A stretch of 64,000 nucleotides of DNA from Rhodoblastus sp963710275 (GCA_963710275.1 CAVPZS010000008.1:1627829-1691828); one strand, 5' to 3'; positions 20,626 through 29,440 are shown, numbered from the stretch's first letter. The notes: generated by a model not told the origin, from the letters alone. A program made the numbers and translations.

Positions 20626-20961
20626 TCAGCGGCCTGCGTCGGGACAATAACGGCCGGCGCGGCCAAGAAATTCGCAATCGCGGCGCTGATCCGATTTTGC
20701 CGGGGCCTTGTCGCCATGCGCGTCGCAGGACGATCCGGCGCGGCCCAGGAAGACACACCGATCCGCGCCCGCGGCGTCCCAGTTGCGCGCCTTGAGCGGA
20801 TGGGTCGACAGCAGGCCCAGAACAACCAGGCCCGAGACCAGCAGCGCGATTTCCGCCGCCGTGCGAAGGGCCTGAAAATGCGCATGACGATGCGCCTCGA
20901 TATGCGCCGCCGGCGCGCGAACCGCGCCGGCTGGATAGTATCTCCGCCCGACCACGACCAC
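20626..20961 (-). CDS. Small single-pass membrane protein with a duplicated Cys motif
   Basis: A 111-residue ORF without a family I recognise. A GGGAGG site overlaps the GTG at 20961 and suits a GTG at 20955 equally well. The sequence has a basic/His N-terminus (HIEAHRHAHFQ), one clear membrane segment (IALLVSGLVVLGLLSTH), and then two near-identical short motifs, RCVFLGRAGSSC and DCEFLGRAGRYC, separated by a charged linker. Each holds two Cys eight residues apart, so two disulfide or metal-binding loops on the outside are plausible. Coding strength is moderate; the repeat within the protein supports it being real. Confidence 0.5.
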   Translation of the reverse strand: MVVVGRRYYPAGAVRAPAAHIEAHRHAHFQALRTAAEIALLVSGLVVLGLLSTHPLKARNWDAAGADRCVFLGRAGSSCDAHGDKAPAKSDQRRDCEFLGRAGRYCPDAGR

Positions 20962-21252
20962 CTCCCTGGGTAACCAGTGTTTAACATTGTGTTAGCGCCG
21001 ATGGACGCAAGGCTTCCATATGGAAAGGGTCGTGTGGCCATAAGGGCGCCATAGGCCGCAAATGAGCCGGCCGCCCTGTGATCGCCGCGAATTTGCCAAT
21101 ATTTAGAATGACATGGGCCGTCAAGGGCGATCCGCGCCCATGGAGACGCGTGCAAATATGGCGATCTTTGTCCGGGCGCTCCTTTAGACCCTGGCGCTTG
21201 TGACGGCGATGGAGGCCCGGTCTGAAGATGGAGCACCAGCGATTTGAACGTG

Positions 21253-21489
21253 TCAAGGGCGCCGGACTTGTCGTCGCCGCGCATGACGCCCGAGCGGCAG
21301 GCGGCAAAGGCGTTCCGCCTGCGGCAGGCCATGCGGCGCTGGCGTCGAGCATTTCGATCTGGCGCACGGAGTCCATGGGGATGCGGATCTGTCCATAGCT
21401 GGTCTGCACGTCACCCGCGCCTGCTGCGCCAGGGCCGAGCCGACAATCACCAAAATGAAGGCCAAAAGGACCGCGCCAAGCCTGACCAT
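21253..21489 (-). CDS. Putative small secreted protein, frameshifted
   Basis: The ATG at 21489 begins a good signal peptide (MVRLGAVLLAFILVIVGSAL, cleaved near ALAQQA). After about residue 25 the frame shown degrades into Arg/Pro-rich text, while the next frame over reads DVQTSYGQIRIPMDSVRQIE, which looks like a folded secreted domain. A base change near 21415 would join them, and a further shift near 21330 seems needed to continue into KSGALDTFKSLVLHLQ. The true end is therefore unknown and the coordinates give only the uncorrected frame. Function unknown. Confidence 0.35.
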   Translation of the reverse strand: MVRLGAVLLAFILVIVGSALAQQARVTCRPAMDRSASPWTPCARSKCSTPAPHGLPQAERLCRLPLGRHARRRQVRRP

Positions 21490-21655
21490 GGACCCCGCCT
21501 CCCGCTAATGTATTGTTCTAGCTAATAATACCATCATGGATTTCGCGGAGCCCGAAAACGGCGAGCTTCGCGCTATGCTTTTCCTCTCCGGATCCCTTGA
21601 CGCGACCAGACGGCAATGCTTGCCTTGTTCGGCGACGAAACCAAGCGAGGTCAAG

Positions 21656-22162
21656 ATGACGGATACTGCATCGCGCCAAGGCCCCGGCGTCACCCCGCAT
21701 GACGTCCTGCGGACGCTGACCGGGCTGCAGTTCCTCGAAGGCCTTCGCGATGGGCGTTTTCCTCGCGCGCCGATCGCGGCGCTGCTTGACTTCAAGCCCG
21801 TCGAACTCGAAAGCGGTCGCGTCGTCTTCGCCGCCGAACCGAGCGCGAGCCATTACAATCCGCTGGGAACTGTGCATGGCGGCTATGTCAGCACGCTGCT
21901 CGATTCCTGCATGGGCTGCGCCATCCACTCCATGCTCGAAGCCGGGCAGGCGTACACGACCCTCGAACTCAAGGTCAATTTCGTCAAGGCGCTGTCGGAA
22001 AAGACCGGCCCGATCCGGGCGGAGGGCAAGGTCATCCATGTCGGACGCCAGACCGCGACCGCCGAGGGACGGCTGGTCGACGCAAACAACCGCCTGCTCG
22101 CGCATGGCACGACGACCTGCCTCGTGTTTGCGCTGCCGTCGTCCATCAAGCCCGGCGAATGA
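21656..22162 (+). CDS. PaaI-family hotdog thioesterase
   Basis: Cytosolic acyl-CoA thioesterase of the PaaI/YbgC-like hotdog fold, 168 residues. The family signature NPLGTVHGGYVSTLLDSCMG with the HGG turn is at about residues 67-86, followed by TTLELKVNFVKALSEKTGPI and GKVIHVGRQTATAEGRLVD, the strands lining the CoA pocket, and GTTTCLVF. The start at 21656 follows GCGAGG by about 7 nt; an in-frame upstream ATG at 21536 would add unrelated residues. It stands alone between minus-strand genes. The acyl substrate cannot be read from sequence. Confidence 0.88.
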   Translation: MTDTASRQGPGVTPHDVLRTLTGLQFLEGLRDGRFPRAPIAALLDFKPVELESGRVVFAAEPSASHYNPLGTVHGGYVSTLLDSCMGCAIHSMLEAGQAYTTLELKVNFVKALSEKTGPIRAEGKVIHVGRQTATAEGRLVDANNRLLAHGTTTCLVFALPSSIKPGE

Positions 22163-22230
22163 CGCGAACCCGGCCCCCATTTCTGGAAAATACGGCGTTC
22201 TGGCGCAAGCGCCAAAACTACGAATAGGCG

Positions 22231-24639
22231 CTAGAGTTCGAACGCTTGTCCCAGCGCCGGCATGTCCACAAGCGCACTTCCGAGCTTTTCCGCGAAGGCT
22301 TGCATCGACGCCTCTTCGCCATGCACCAGGAAAGTGCGGCGCGGGTTGACAGCCTTGCGCCAGGCGAGAAGTTCGGCCTGGTCGGCATGGGCGGAAAAAC
22401 CGTTGATGGTAATGATATGCGCCCGCACGGCGATGGGCTCGCCGAAGATGGTCACATGCTTCGCCCCGTCGACGATCTGGCGGCCCAGCGTGCCCTCCGC
22501 CGCGAAGCCGACGAAGATGACGCTGCAATCCGCCCGGCCGAGATTATGGCGCAGGTGATGGCGCACGCGGCCGCCTGAACACATGCCGGCGCCGGCCATG
22601 ATCACCGCCCCGCCGCGGATCGTGTTGAGCGCGATGGATTCCGCGGTCTCGCGGCAGAAATGCAGGCCGGGCGGCCCGAAGGGGTCAATCTTGCGCGCGA
22701 AGAGCTGCGCGGTCTCCGGCCCGTAGCACTCGGGATGCTTGCGAAAAATCTCCGTCGCCGATATCGCCATCGGCAAATCGAGGAAGACCGGCAGCGAAGC
22801 GGGCAACTTGTTCTGCTCGATCCCCTCGCGCAGGTAAAACAAAAGCTCCTGCGCCCGCTCCAGCGCGAAGGTCGGAATGATGACATTGCCGCCGCGACGG
22901 AAACTGGCATTCAGCGCCTCGTAGAACTCATCGATGGACGAATCCAGCGAGCGGTGCAGCCGGTCGCCATAGGTGGTCTCCATCACCACGGCGTCGACAT
23001 TTTCTGGCGGCGCCGGATTGCCCAGCAGCGGGCGGCCGTAATTGCCGATATCGCCGGAAAACAGAAGTCTCTTTCCTTCCGCTTCGACCAGCACGCTGGC
23101 CGAGCCGAGGATATGGCCAGCGTCGAAAAAAGTCGCGCGCAGCCCCGGCGCCAGTTCCATCGGCTTGCCATAGACGGCGTTGCGGCCGAAACGGTCGAAC
23201 ACGTCCAGTGCGTCGAGCAGGGAATAGAGCGGTTCGCTCTTGCCGTCCTTCTCGCCGCGCCGCTCGCTGAGGCGGGCGTGATATTTCGCCTCCTCCTCCT
23301 GCAGATGCGCGGCGTCGAGCAGCACCAGGCGGGTCAGGTCGCGCGTGGCTGCGGTGGAGACGATTTCGCCCGAAAAACCGCGCCGGGCGAGCAGCGGCAG
23401 GCGGCCGCAATGGTCGAGATGGGCATGGGTCAGCAGCACGAAATCGATGTTTGCGGCGTCGAAGCCGAAGGCCGCGGCGTTTTCCTCGTCGATCCGCCGG
23501 CTTCCCTGGAACAGGCCGCAATCGACGAGGATTTTCTTGCCGCCCGCTTCGAGCAGATGACATGAGCCGGTGACGCCGCGATCCGCGCCGTGAAAGGATA
23601 ATTTCATGCGTTTTGCTCCTGAGACTTCATTTCGCTCGGCGCCTTGCGCTCCCAGTTTCTGCACGCCGTCAAAAATGTCCTGCGCCGTTTCGGCGAACCA
23701 GAAGAGTTCGCGGTCTTCGAGATCGATCACCCCCTCTTCGGCGAGAAAATCGAAATCGATCGCCTTGCGCCAGAACGCCTCGCCGACCAGCACGATGGGG
23801 ATCGGCCGCTTCTTGCGCGTCTGCACCAGCGTGAGCACTTCGAACAATTCGTCGCAGGTGCCATAGCCGCCGGGGAAGGCGACCAGAGCCCGCGCCCGTT
23901 GCAGGAAATGCAATTTGCGCAGTGCGAAATAGCGGAACTGGAAGCAGAGCTCCGGCGTGACATAGGGATTGGGATATTGCTCGTGCGGAAGGCTGATGTT
24001 GAGGCCGATGCTTTTCGCTCCGACGTCGAAGGCGCCGCGATTGGCGGCCTCCATGATGCCCGGGCCGCCGCCGGTGACGATCAGCGTGGTCTTGTTGTCG
24101 CTGGTGAGATTGGCGGCGCCGACGAGTTTGCCGAATTCCCGCGCCACCTCGTAATAGCGGCTCTTGGCCAGGATCCGTTCCGCCACCGCGAGCTTGCGCT
24201 CCAGTACGAAGGAGTCGTGCGCGCCGTTGTCGGCGACGAGTTTTGCGCGCGCGATCTCGACGCGGCGCCTCGCTTCCGAGGGCTCGCAAATGCGCGTCGA
24301 GCCGAACACCACGATGGTCCGGCCCACATCCTGGCGGCGCAGCGACAATTCGGGTTTCAGGTAATCCATCTGCAGCCGGAGGCCGCGCGTGTTGACGCCC
24401 TCGAGAAACTCCAGGTCCTCGACCGCGGGCCGATAGGACGGCGATTGCAGGATTTTTTTCACGCGCTCCGGCGCGCCAGGGTCTTCCTCGGCGGGCTTGG
24501 GGTGGGTCCAGGGCAGCGGTTCGCGGCGTTCTTGCGGATCGGGGGGGCTGGGAATTTGCGGCGATTCTTCGCGGGGCTCAGGATTTTTCTTCAATGTTTT
24601 CTCGGTTCGCCAGTGGGATGGGCCTCTTGAGCGCCCCAT
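22231..24639 (-). CDS. LOG-family protein fused in frame to a beta-CASP metallo-beta-lactamase hydrolase
   Basis: One uninterrupted 802-codon frame joins two known proteins. Residues about 90-330 are a LOG-family (TIGR00730) Rossmann protein with GGGPGIMEAANRG at 190-202 and PGGYGT at 256-261, the nucleotide-phosphate binding motifs. From Met345 (codon at 23607) begins a complete RNA-type metallo-hydrolase: MKLSFHGADRGVTGSCHLLE, the zinc motif HAHLDH at 405-410, ETTYGDR, and the beta-CASP/C-terminal TINGFSAHADQ. An AGGAG site lies 7 nt before Met345, and a TGA exists just upstream in a neighbouring frame, so the two may really be adjacent genes merged by an indel. The ATG at 24639 directly follows a TATAAT, so a later start is possible. 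Confidence 0.8.
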   Translation of the reverse strand: MGRSRGPSHWRTEKTLKKNPEPREESPQIPSPPDPQERREPLPWTHPKPAEEDPGAPERVKKILQSPSYRPAVEDLEFLEGVNTRGLRLQMDYLKPELSLRRQDVGRTIVVFGSTRICEPSEARRRVEIARAKLVADNGAHDSFVLERKLAVAERILAKSRYYEVAREFGKLVGAANLTSDNKTTLIVTGGGPGIMEAANRGAFDVGAKSIGLNISLPHEQYPNPYVTPELCFQFRYFALRKLHFLQRARALVAFPGGYGTCDELFEVLTLVQTRKKRPIPIVLVGEAFWRKAIDFDFLAEEGVIDLEDRELFWFAETAQDIFDGVQKLGAQGAERNEVSGAKRMKLSFHGADRGVTGSCHLLEAGGKKILVDCGLFQGSRRIDEENAAAFGFDAANIDFVLLTHAHLDHCGRLPLLARRGFSGEIVSTAATRDLTRLVLLDAAHLQEEEAKYHARLSERRGEKDGKSEPLYSLLDALDVFDRFGRNAVYGKPMELAPGLRATFFDAGHILGSASVLVEAEGKRLLFSGDIGNYGRPLLGNPAPPENVDAVVMETTYGDRLHRSLDSSIDEFYEALNASFRRGGNVIIPTFALERAQELLFYLREGIEQNKLPASLPVFLDLPMAISATEIFRKHPECYGPETAQLFARKIDPFGPPGLHFCRETAESIALNTIRGGAVIMAGAGMCSGGRVRHHLRHNLGRADCSVIFVGFAAEGTLGRQIVDGAKHVTIFGEPIAVRAHIITINGFSAHADQAELLAWRKAVNPRRTFLVHGEEASMQAFAEKLGSALVDMPALGQAFEL

Positions 24640-24816
24640 TATACCCCATGACAGGAAAATGCGATCCTTTCAGATCGGTATGCGCCATCGAACGGCAGTC
24701 GCTGGATCGCCAAAAGCCCTGCGAAAATTTTTGAAAATTCTTTTGAACCTTTTCCGCGCTCGTCACGACCCATGGATGCAAGCCGAAGAGACGGCTTCAA
24801 CTCAGGAGCAAAGACG

Positions 24817-25158
24817 ATGACCAAGACCTCTTTCAACCAGACCTCTTCCACCCTTTCGATGATCCGCCGTGGGCTGAGCGTCCTTGTGATCGGCGGCGCA
24901 ATTGTAGGCGCCGCCCTCGCCGGTTCGACCGGCGCTCAGGCCCATGGCGTCGGCGGCCACGGCGGCGGACACTTTGGCCATGGCGGCCATGGGTTTGGCC
25001 ATGGCTGGGGACGCGGCGCCGGCATCGGCCTCGGGCTTGGTCTTCTCGGCGCGGTCGCCTATGACGCCTACGACGCCCCGCGGGTCTGCCGGTGGGAACG
25101 TCAGTTCGACGACGACGGCAACTATCTCGGCCGCGCGCGGGTCTGCCGCACCTGGTGA
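24817..25158 (+). CDS. Secreted glycine/histidine-rich small protein
   Basis: A 113-residue exported protein. From the ATG at 24817 (AGGAG site 8 nt upstream) there is a long signal region (RRGLSVLVIGGAIVGAALAG, ending GAQA), then HGVGGHGGGHFGHGGHGFGH, a short hydrophobic Gly-rich stretch (GIGLGLGLLGAVAYDAYD), and a conserved-looking tail RVCRWERQFDDDGNYLGRAR with VCRTW. The two Cys flanking the tail could pair. It resembles the rhizobial small Gly/His-rich secreted proteins and the two at 1.6-2.7 kb. Possible metal binding through His is a guess. Confidence 0.75.
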   Translation: MTKTSFNQTSSTLSMIRRGLSVLVIGGAIVGAALAGSTGAQAHGVGGHGGGHFGHGGHGFGHGWGRGAGIGLGLGLLGAVAYDAYDAPRVCRWERQFDDDGNYLGRARVCRTW

Positions 25159-25248
25159 CGGCCCGGCGTGGGGCGCGGCGATCCTCCCGAAATGGGCTGA
25201 TCGCCGCGAAACGCGGGAGATGGGGCTTGACCTTTGGGGCGTCCGGCG

Positions 25249-25273
25249 GGAACCTTCCTGCTAACGCCTTGTT
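25249..25273 (+). promoter_or_regulatory. EcfG-like promoter in front of the sigma gene
   Basis: GGAAC (25249-25253) and TGTT (25270-25273) stand 16 nt apart, one mismatch from GGAAC-N16-CGTT. Transcription would begin only a few bases before the ATG at 25288, so the site could serve autoregulation or control by the general stress sigma factor. Suggestive only. Confidence 0.35.
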
Positions 25274-25287
25274 CTCCCGAAGGTCGC

Positions 25288-25854
25288 ATGAAACAGGATG
25301 GTTCCGAGGACGCAGACCTGATCGAACGGATCGGGCGCGGCGACCGTTTGGCGATGCAGGTTCTGTTCGGCCGCCATCGCCTCCGCGTGTTTCGCTTCGT
25401 GCTGCGCTTCGTTCGCGACGAGTTCGGCGCCGAGGATGTGCTGGCCGAGGTTTTCCTGGACGTCTGGCGGCAGGCCGGTAAATTCGAAGGACGCTCCAGC
25501 GTGTCGACCTGGCTGTTGTCGATCGCCCGTTTCAAGGCGCTGTCGCGCGTCCGTCAGCGGTCCGAATCGCCGCTCGACGAGGAATATGCCGCCGGCATCG
25601 TCGATGAAGCGGACAACCCGGAAATCGACCTCGCAAAACGCGACAAGGGCGCGGCCCTTCGGCAATGCCTGGAAAAACTGTCGGTCGAGCATCGTGAGAT
25701 CATCGACCTTGTCTATTATCATGAGAAATCGGTCGACGAGGTCGCTGGAATCGTCGGCGTACCCGTAGCCACCGTCAAGACGCGCCTGTTCTATGCGCGC
25801 CAGAAACTGTCCGAAATTCTCAAGCGCGCCGGGGTGGATCGAGGCTGGCCATGA
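25288..25854 (+). CDS. ECF-type RNA polymerase sigma factor
   Basis: A 188-residue sigma-70 family protein with regions 2 and 4 only. Region 2 spans AMQVLFGRHRLRVFRFVLRF, FGAEDVLAEVFLDVW and GRSSVSTWLLSIARFKAL; region 4 has EKLSVEHREIIDLVYYHEKS and the helix-turn-helix VDEVAGIVGVPVATVKTRL followed by FYARQKL. It will direct RNA polymerase to an extracytoplasmic-stress regulon. Its stop overlaps the start of an anti-sigma gene (ATGA), and a subtilase gene follows, so regulator and likely effector are in one operon. The start at 25288 gives the normal family length. Confidence 0.93.
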   Translation: MKQDGSEDADLIERIGRGDRLAMQVLFGRHRLRVFRFVLRFVRDEFGAEDVLAEVFLDVWRQAGKFEGRSSVSTWLLSIARFKALSRVRQRSESPLDEEYAAGIVDEADNPEIDLAKRDKGAALRQCLEKLSVEHREIIDLVYYHEKSVDEVAGIVGVPVATVKTRLFYARQKLSEILKRAGVDRGWP

Positions 25855-26516
25855 CAATGCGTTCCGAATACGAGGCGCTCGCGGAACTCGCGCCATTTTA
25901 CGTCGCGGGCACGCTGACGCCTGAAGAGAAGGCCCGGTTCGAAGCCGCCATGGCGGAGGACGCCGAACTGGCCCGAAATGTCGCCGCGGCGCGCGCCGAA
26001 CGCGAAGAGGTCGTGGCGCTCAACGAGGCCCTGCCGGCGCCCTCGTCCGGCGCGATGGACGCGCTGTTCGCCCGCATCGACGCCGAGCCGGGGAGAAAAT
26101 CCGGCCTGTGGCGGAAGCTCGACCTCGGCGCGACCCTCGCCGGCCTGTTCTCGCCACGGGCGCTGGGCTGGACTGCTGCTGCCGCCTGCCTGCTCGTCTG
26201 CGTCGAAGGCGGACTATTGGCGACCCGGCAGGCTTCGGCGCCATTCGCCGGTTTCGCCACCGCCTCGCGGCCGCACGAGACGGCGCACGGCGCCGGGTTC
26301 TTCGCCCTCGTCGCCTTCGCGCCAAACGCCAGCGCCGAAGCCATCGGCGCCGTCTTGACCCAGGCCGGCGCGCAAATCGTGGAAGGACCGCGCGCAAACG
26401 GCTTTTATCGCATCCGCCTCGGCGGCCCAGACATAGCGCCCTCGGACGCGCAACGCCAACTCGACGTTTTGCGGCAGGCGACCGCCGCGGTCCGCTTCGC
26501 CGCCCCCAGCCCTTGA
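25851..26516 (+). CDS. Membrane anti-sigma factor (RskA-like)
   Basis: Single-pass regulator of 221 residues encoded with overlap to the sigma gene. The cytosolic N-terminus, LAELAPFYVAGTLTPEEKAR and FEAAMAEDAELARNVAAARA, resembles the sigma-binding four-helix domain of RskA/ChrR-type anti-sigma factors without the zinc His-Cys-Cys set. A membrane helix follows at about residues 103-123 (GWTAAAACLLVCVEGGLLA). The periplasmic C-terminal part (FFALVAFAPNASAEAIGAVL, then AGAQIVEGPRANGFYRIRLG) looks like a small ferredoxin-like sensor fold. It should sequester the sigma factor until an envelope signal frees it; the adjacent protease may be involved. Confidence 0.85.
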   Translation: MTMRSEYEALAELAPFYVAGTLTPEEKARFEAAMAEDAELARNVAAARAEREEVVALNEALPAPSSGAMDALFARIDAEPGRKSGLWRKLDLGATLAGLFSPRALGWTAAAACLLVCVEGGLLATRQASAPFAGFATASRPHETAHGAGFFALVAFAPNASAEAIGAVLTQAGAQIVEGPRANGFYRIRLGGPDIAPSDAQRQLDVLRQATAAVRFAAPSP

Positions 26517-26528
26517 GGAGACAACGCC

Positions 26529-28244
26529 ATGCGCTTCCTGAGGTTTTGTCTCCTCGTCCTCGCCCTGAGCGCATTGGCGACTCAGGCCCCCGCGCAATAT
26601 CTGAACGGCGACGGGGTCGGCCAGGGCGCCGGGCGCGGCGTGACTCGCGGCGGCGACGGCGGCTTCCGGCAGCGAGGCGGCGGATTTCATGGCCGCGCCT
26701 CTGGCGGGCGCGGTTTTGGCGCGCGGGGATTTGGCGCGCGAGGATTTGGCGGACGCGGTTTCGGTTTGCTGCCGGGATTGCTGCTGCCCGCCATCGCCGC
26801 CGGCGCGCGCGCGGCGCCCCAGCCGATCGACGACGAGCCGCCGATCGTGCGGCGTCCGCATCGGCCGCGCAAACCCGTTCCGCCGCCGCATCTGGCGCGC
26901 GTCCTCGCCCCCAGACCCGTCATCGCGCGGGTTCATGTTTCCCGCCCCAAGCCAACCATCGCACGGACGAGCGTCGCACGCGCCGCCGCCCCAGCGGCCA
27001 ATCCGGGCCTCCTGCTGCCCCCTGCCGCGGAAAAGCGCTTTCTCGTCAATGAAATACTCGTCGCCTTCCGCACTGGGACGAGCGAGCGCCGGATCGCCGC
27101 CCTCGCCCGCCGTCATCATCTGGAGTTGGCGCAATCCCGCGACCTGACCCTGATCGGCCTGCGCATCGATCGGCTGCGCTTCGCCGACAGACGCCCGCTT
27201 CGGGAGGTGATGACGGAATTTTCACGATTGCCGCAGGTGACCCTGGTCGAGCCCCATTATATCTATGCCTTGCAGGACGAGGCCACGAATGCCGAGACGC
27301 AGGCGCCGCCTTCCATAGAAAGCCCGGCGCCGCCAGCCGCAGGAAAACGGGCGCCGCCAGCCGCGAAAGAACAGGCGCCCCCGGCGGCGAAAAAGAAGCC
27401 GGAGCCGCCGGTCGAGGAAAAGCCGGAGCCTTCGCCCTCCTATGCCGCCGCCCTCCTGCGCCTGGACGCGGCGCACAGGATCGTCACCGGCCATGGCGTG
27501 CGCATCGCGGTGATCGATTCCCTGATCGACGCCGCCCATCCCGAAATCGTCGGATCGGTGGCGGGAAGTTTCGATCCGCTCGGCGGCCCCGACATCCGGC
27601 CCCAGCCCCATGGAACTGGCATGGCCGGCGCCATCACAGGTCATCGCCAGATCGCCGGCGCCGCGCCGGGCGCGCAAATTCTCGCCGTGCGCGCGTTTGA
27701 CGGCGCCGGCGCCTCCGCTCGCGCGGTCGGTCTGGATATCCTCTCCGGCATAGACTGGGCGGCGGCGCAAAAGGCGCAGGTCATCAATATGAGTTTCGCC
27801 GGCCCGGCCGATCCGCTGCTCGAAAAAATGCTCGCAGCCGCGGCCAAAAAGGGGATCGTGCTGATCGCGGCCGCCGGGAATGACGGCCCGGACGCCGCGC
27901 CGCTCTATCCCGGCGCGGATCCCAATGTCATCGCTGTCAGCGCCGTCGACGCCAGCTCTCAGGTCTACGCCAACGCCAATCGCGGTCCCTATGTCGCCCT
28001 CGCCGCGCCTGGTGTCGATGTGCTGGTCGCAGCGCCGAGCGCCGCCTATGACCTGTCGACGGGGACCTCGGTGGCTTGCGCCGAAGTCAGCGGCGTCGCC
28101 GCGCTATTGCTGGAAAAACATCCCGACCTCGACGGGCCGGCATTGCGGCGGCTGCTTCAGGACACGGCAAAGGCGCTCGCCGGCGCGCGGGACGCCGGCG
28201 CCGGCGTCGCCGACGCCGAGGCCGCCGTCATGCGTCTGCCCTGA
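26529..28244 (+). CDS. Secreted subtilisin-like serine protease (S8)
   Basis: A 571-residue exported S8 peptidase. Residues 1-22 are a signal peptide; 30-80 are Gly/Arg-rich repeats of the GARGFGARGFG kind; 105-165 a Pro/Arg linker. Residues 168-250 resemble an inhibitor-like propeptide (LVNEILVAFRTGTSERRIAA, then LPQVTLVEPHYIYALQ), then KKPEPP-type repeats lead to the catalytic domain. The triad is visible: Asp330 in AVIDSLID, His361 in PHGTGMAG, Ser514 in GTSVACAEVSG, with oxyanion Asn451 in AAGNDG. It follows the anti-sigma gene by 12 nt. Operons of sigma factor, anti-sigma and subtilase suggest that the sigma factor drives secretion of this protease. Confidence 0.92.
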   Translation: MRFLRFCLLVLALSALATQAPAQYLNGDGVGQGAGRGVTRGGDGGFRQRGGGFHGRASGGRGFGARGFGARGFGGRGFGLLPGLLLPAIAAGARAAPQPIDDEPPIVRRPHRPRKPVPPPHLARVLAPRPVIARVHVSRPKPTIARTSVARAAAPAANPGLLLPPAAEKRFLVNEILVAFRTGTSERRIAALARRHHLELAQSRDLTLIGLRIDRLRFADRRPLREVMTEFSRLPQVTLVEPHYIYALQDEATNAETQAPPSIESPAPPAAGKRAPPAAKEQAPPAAKKKPEPPVEEKPEPSPSYAAALLRLDAAHRIVTGHGVRIAVIDSLIDAAHPEIVGSVAGSFDPLGGPDIRPQPHGTGMAGAITGHRQIAGAAPGAQILAVRAFDGAGASARAVGLDILSGIDWAAAQKAQVINMSFAGPADPLLEKMLAAAAKKGIVLIAAAGNDGPDAAPLYPGADPNVIAVSAVDASSQVYANANRGPYVALAAPGVDVLVAAPSAAYDLSTGTSVACAEVSGVAALLLEKHPDLDGPALRRLLQDTAKALAGARDAGAGVADAEAAVMRLP

Positions 28245-28301
28245 GCGCCCGTCTGAGATGTCGTCTCCGCGCGTTCATCTCGCGCGTTCATCCTCGCGCG
28301 T

Positions 28302-28541
28302 TCACTTGGGGCTCAGCACGGAGCCGCTTTCGTGGCCGAAATGGAAATCGATGCCGGGGCCGACGCGAATAGGACCACGGCGAGTGACATAGAAGAAGCT
28401 GCGCTGGTCTTCGCGCTCGAGCACGGCGCTCGCCGTATTCGTTACCGCTTTGGGATTAGGGGCGTAAGGACTGGCCGCCGTCGCACGATCGGCGGCAAGG
28501 GATAACGCGAGCAAAACAGACAGATGGATCAGCTTTGACAT
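28302..28541 (-). CDS. Small secreted protein of unknown function
   Basis: A 79-residue exported protein. The ATG at 28541 follows an AAAGGA site and begins a clear signal peptide (MSKLIHLSVLLALSLAADRA, cleaved near ATA). The mature part has one central segment, EREDQRSFFYVTRRGPIRVG, and a His/Gly tail, with no Cys and no recognisable domain. Convergent with the subtilase gene, 57 nt apart. Coding is supported by the signal peptide and ribosome site. Confidence 0.6.
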   Translation of the reverse strand: MSKLIHLSVLLALSLAADRATAASPYAPNPKAVTNTASAVLEREDQRSFFYVTRRGPIRVGPGIDFHFGHESGSVLSPK

Positions 28542-28705
28542 GACAGGAATCCTTTTTTGTTCAGAAAAAAGAGATTCCCCCACTCCAAATACACGTTGGC
28601 GTACAGCAAGCCCGGCTGCGCGCCCCTCGCCCCGGCTTTCCTTGTTCTATATTAACTCATGGCAAGTCTTCTTCCGCAACCTGACCGAATGAAGTACGCC
28701 CACTT

Positions 28706-29326
28706 TCACGGCGTACGGGCTGTTGCGCCATGCGGACACTGTTCGGGAAGCCCGTCGAGACCTTCATGGCCGATGCTGAGCGCGGAGGCCGGCCTGGCGC
28801 CGCCCCCGTCCAGCGTGACGACGTAAATCGAATCGAAATCGTCATCGCGCCAGGGCGGCACGGTTTTCGGGTCGCCGCCATGGGTTTCGAGCAGGCGTCG
28901 GGCGAGGATCACGATCTGTTTGTGCTCCCAACCGACCAGCACGGTCGCCTCGCGATATGCCGGCCTCGTCAGCGACCGCCGCAAGCCCTCCAGGCCGGAG
29001 ACGCCGAAGCGCGTGTCGACTGGCATGCCCAGCGCGATCGCCGTCGGCTCGATGGTCGCGAGCGGACGCACGTAGTCATAGGCTTTGCCGTGATCGAGCT
29101 TGCGGTCCGCCGGATTGGGGGCGAAGATCGCGGCGGGCTTGCCGAAGGAGGCCAGAGCCCCGGGCAAGGCGACGGCGCGATTCAACCCCCGGCACGACAG
29201 TTGCCCGAGGCCCTCCGCCGGCTTTTCGCCATGTCGAACGAAGATAATGGTCTCGGCGGCCATCGAGGGCGCCACAGTAGCGGCGGTCGCCAGGGCGAGG
29301 GCCGCAATCCTTTGTCTGTTTTTCAC
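28706..29326 (-). CDS. Secreted histidine phosphatase family protein
   Basis: Exported member of the histidine phosphatase (phosphoglycerate mutase-like) superfamily, about 206 residues. The GTG at 29326 was chosen since GGAGA lies 7 nt upstream and it gives a compact signal peptide (KNRQRIAALALATAATVAPS, cleaved at AMA); an ATG at 29347 would add seven residues. The catalytic motif FVRHGEKP appears right after cleavage, with the nucleophile His. LSCRGLNRAVALPGAL, TRPAYREATVLVGWEHKQIV and WRDDDFDSIYVV complete the fold, the WEHKQ His being the likely second catalytic residue. Substrate unknown. Confidence 0.8.
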   Translation of the reverse strand: MKNRQRIAALALATAATVAPSMAAETIIFVRHGEKPAEGLGQLSCRGLNRAVALPGALASFGKPAAIFAPNPADRKLDHGKAYDYVRPLATIEPTAIALGMPVDTRFGVSGLEGLRRSLTRPAYREATVLVGWEHKQIVILARRLLETHGGDPKTVPPWRDDDFDSIYVVTLDGGGARPASALSIGHEGLDGLPEQCPHGATARTP

Positions 29327-29440
29327 AATTTGGTCTCCGAGTTCCATTAGGAGCCGATTCCAGAGCGCCGCACAAGCTCACGATTGCCTAACGCCCGCCC
29401 GCCAAATGGGTGTATGAGTTGCGGCAGAGGAGATGACGTG

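Noticed and set aside
20488..20973. 161-codon plus-strand frame
   Set aside because: Antisense to the better supported small membrane protein gene, which has a ribosome site and an internal motif repeat.
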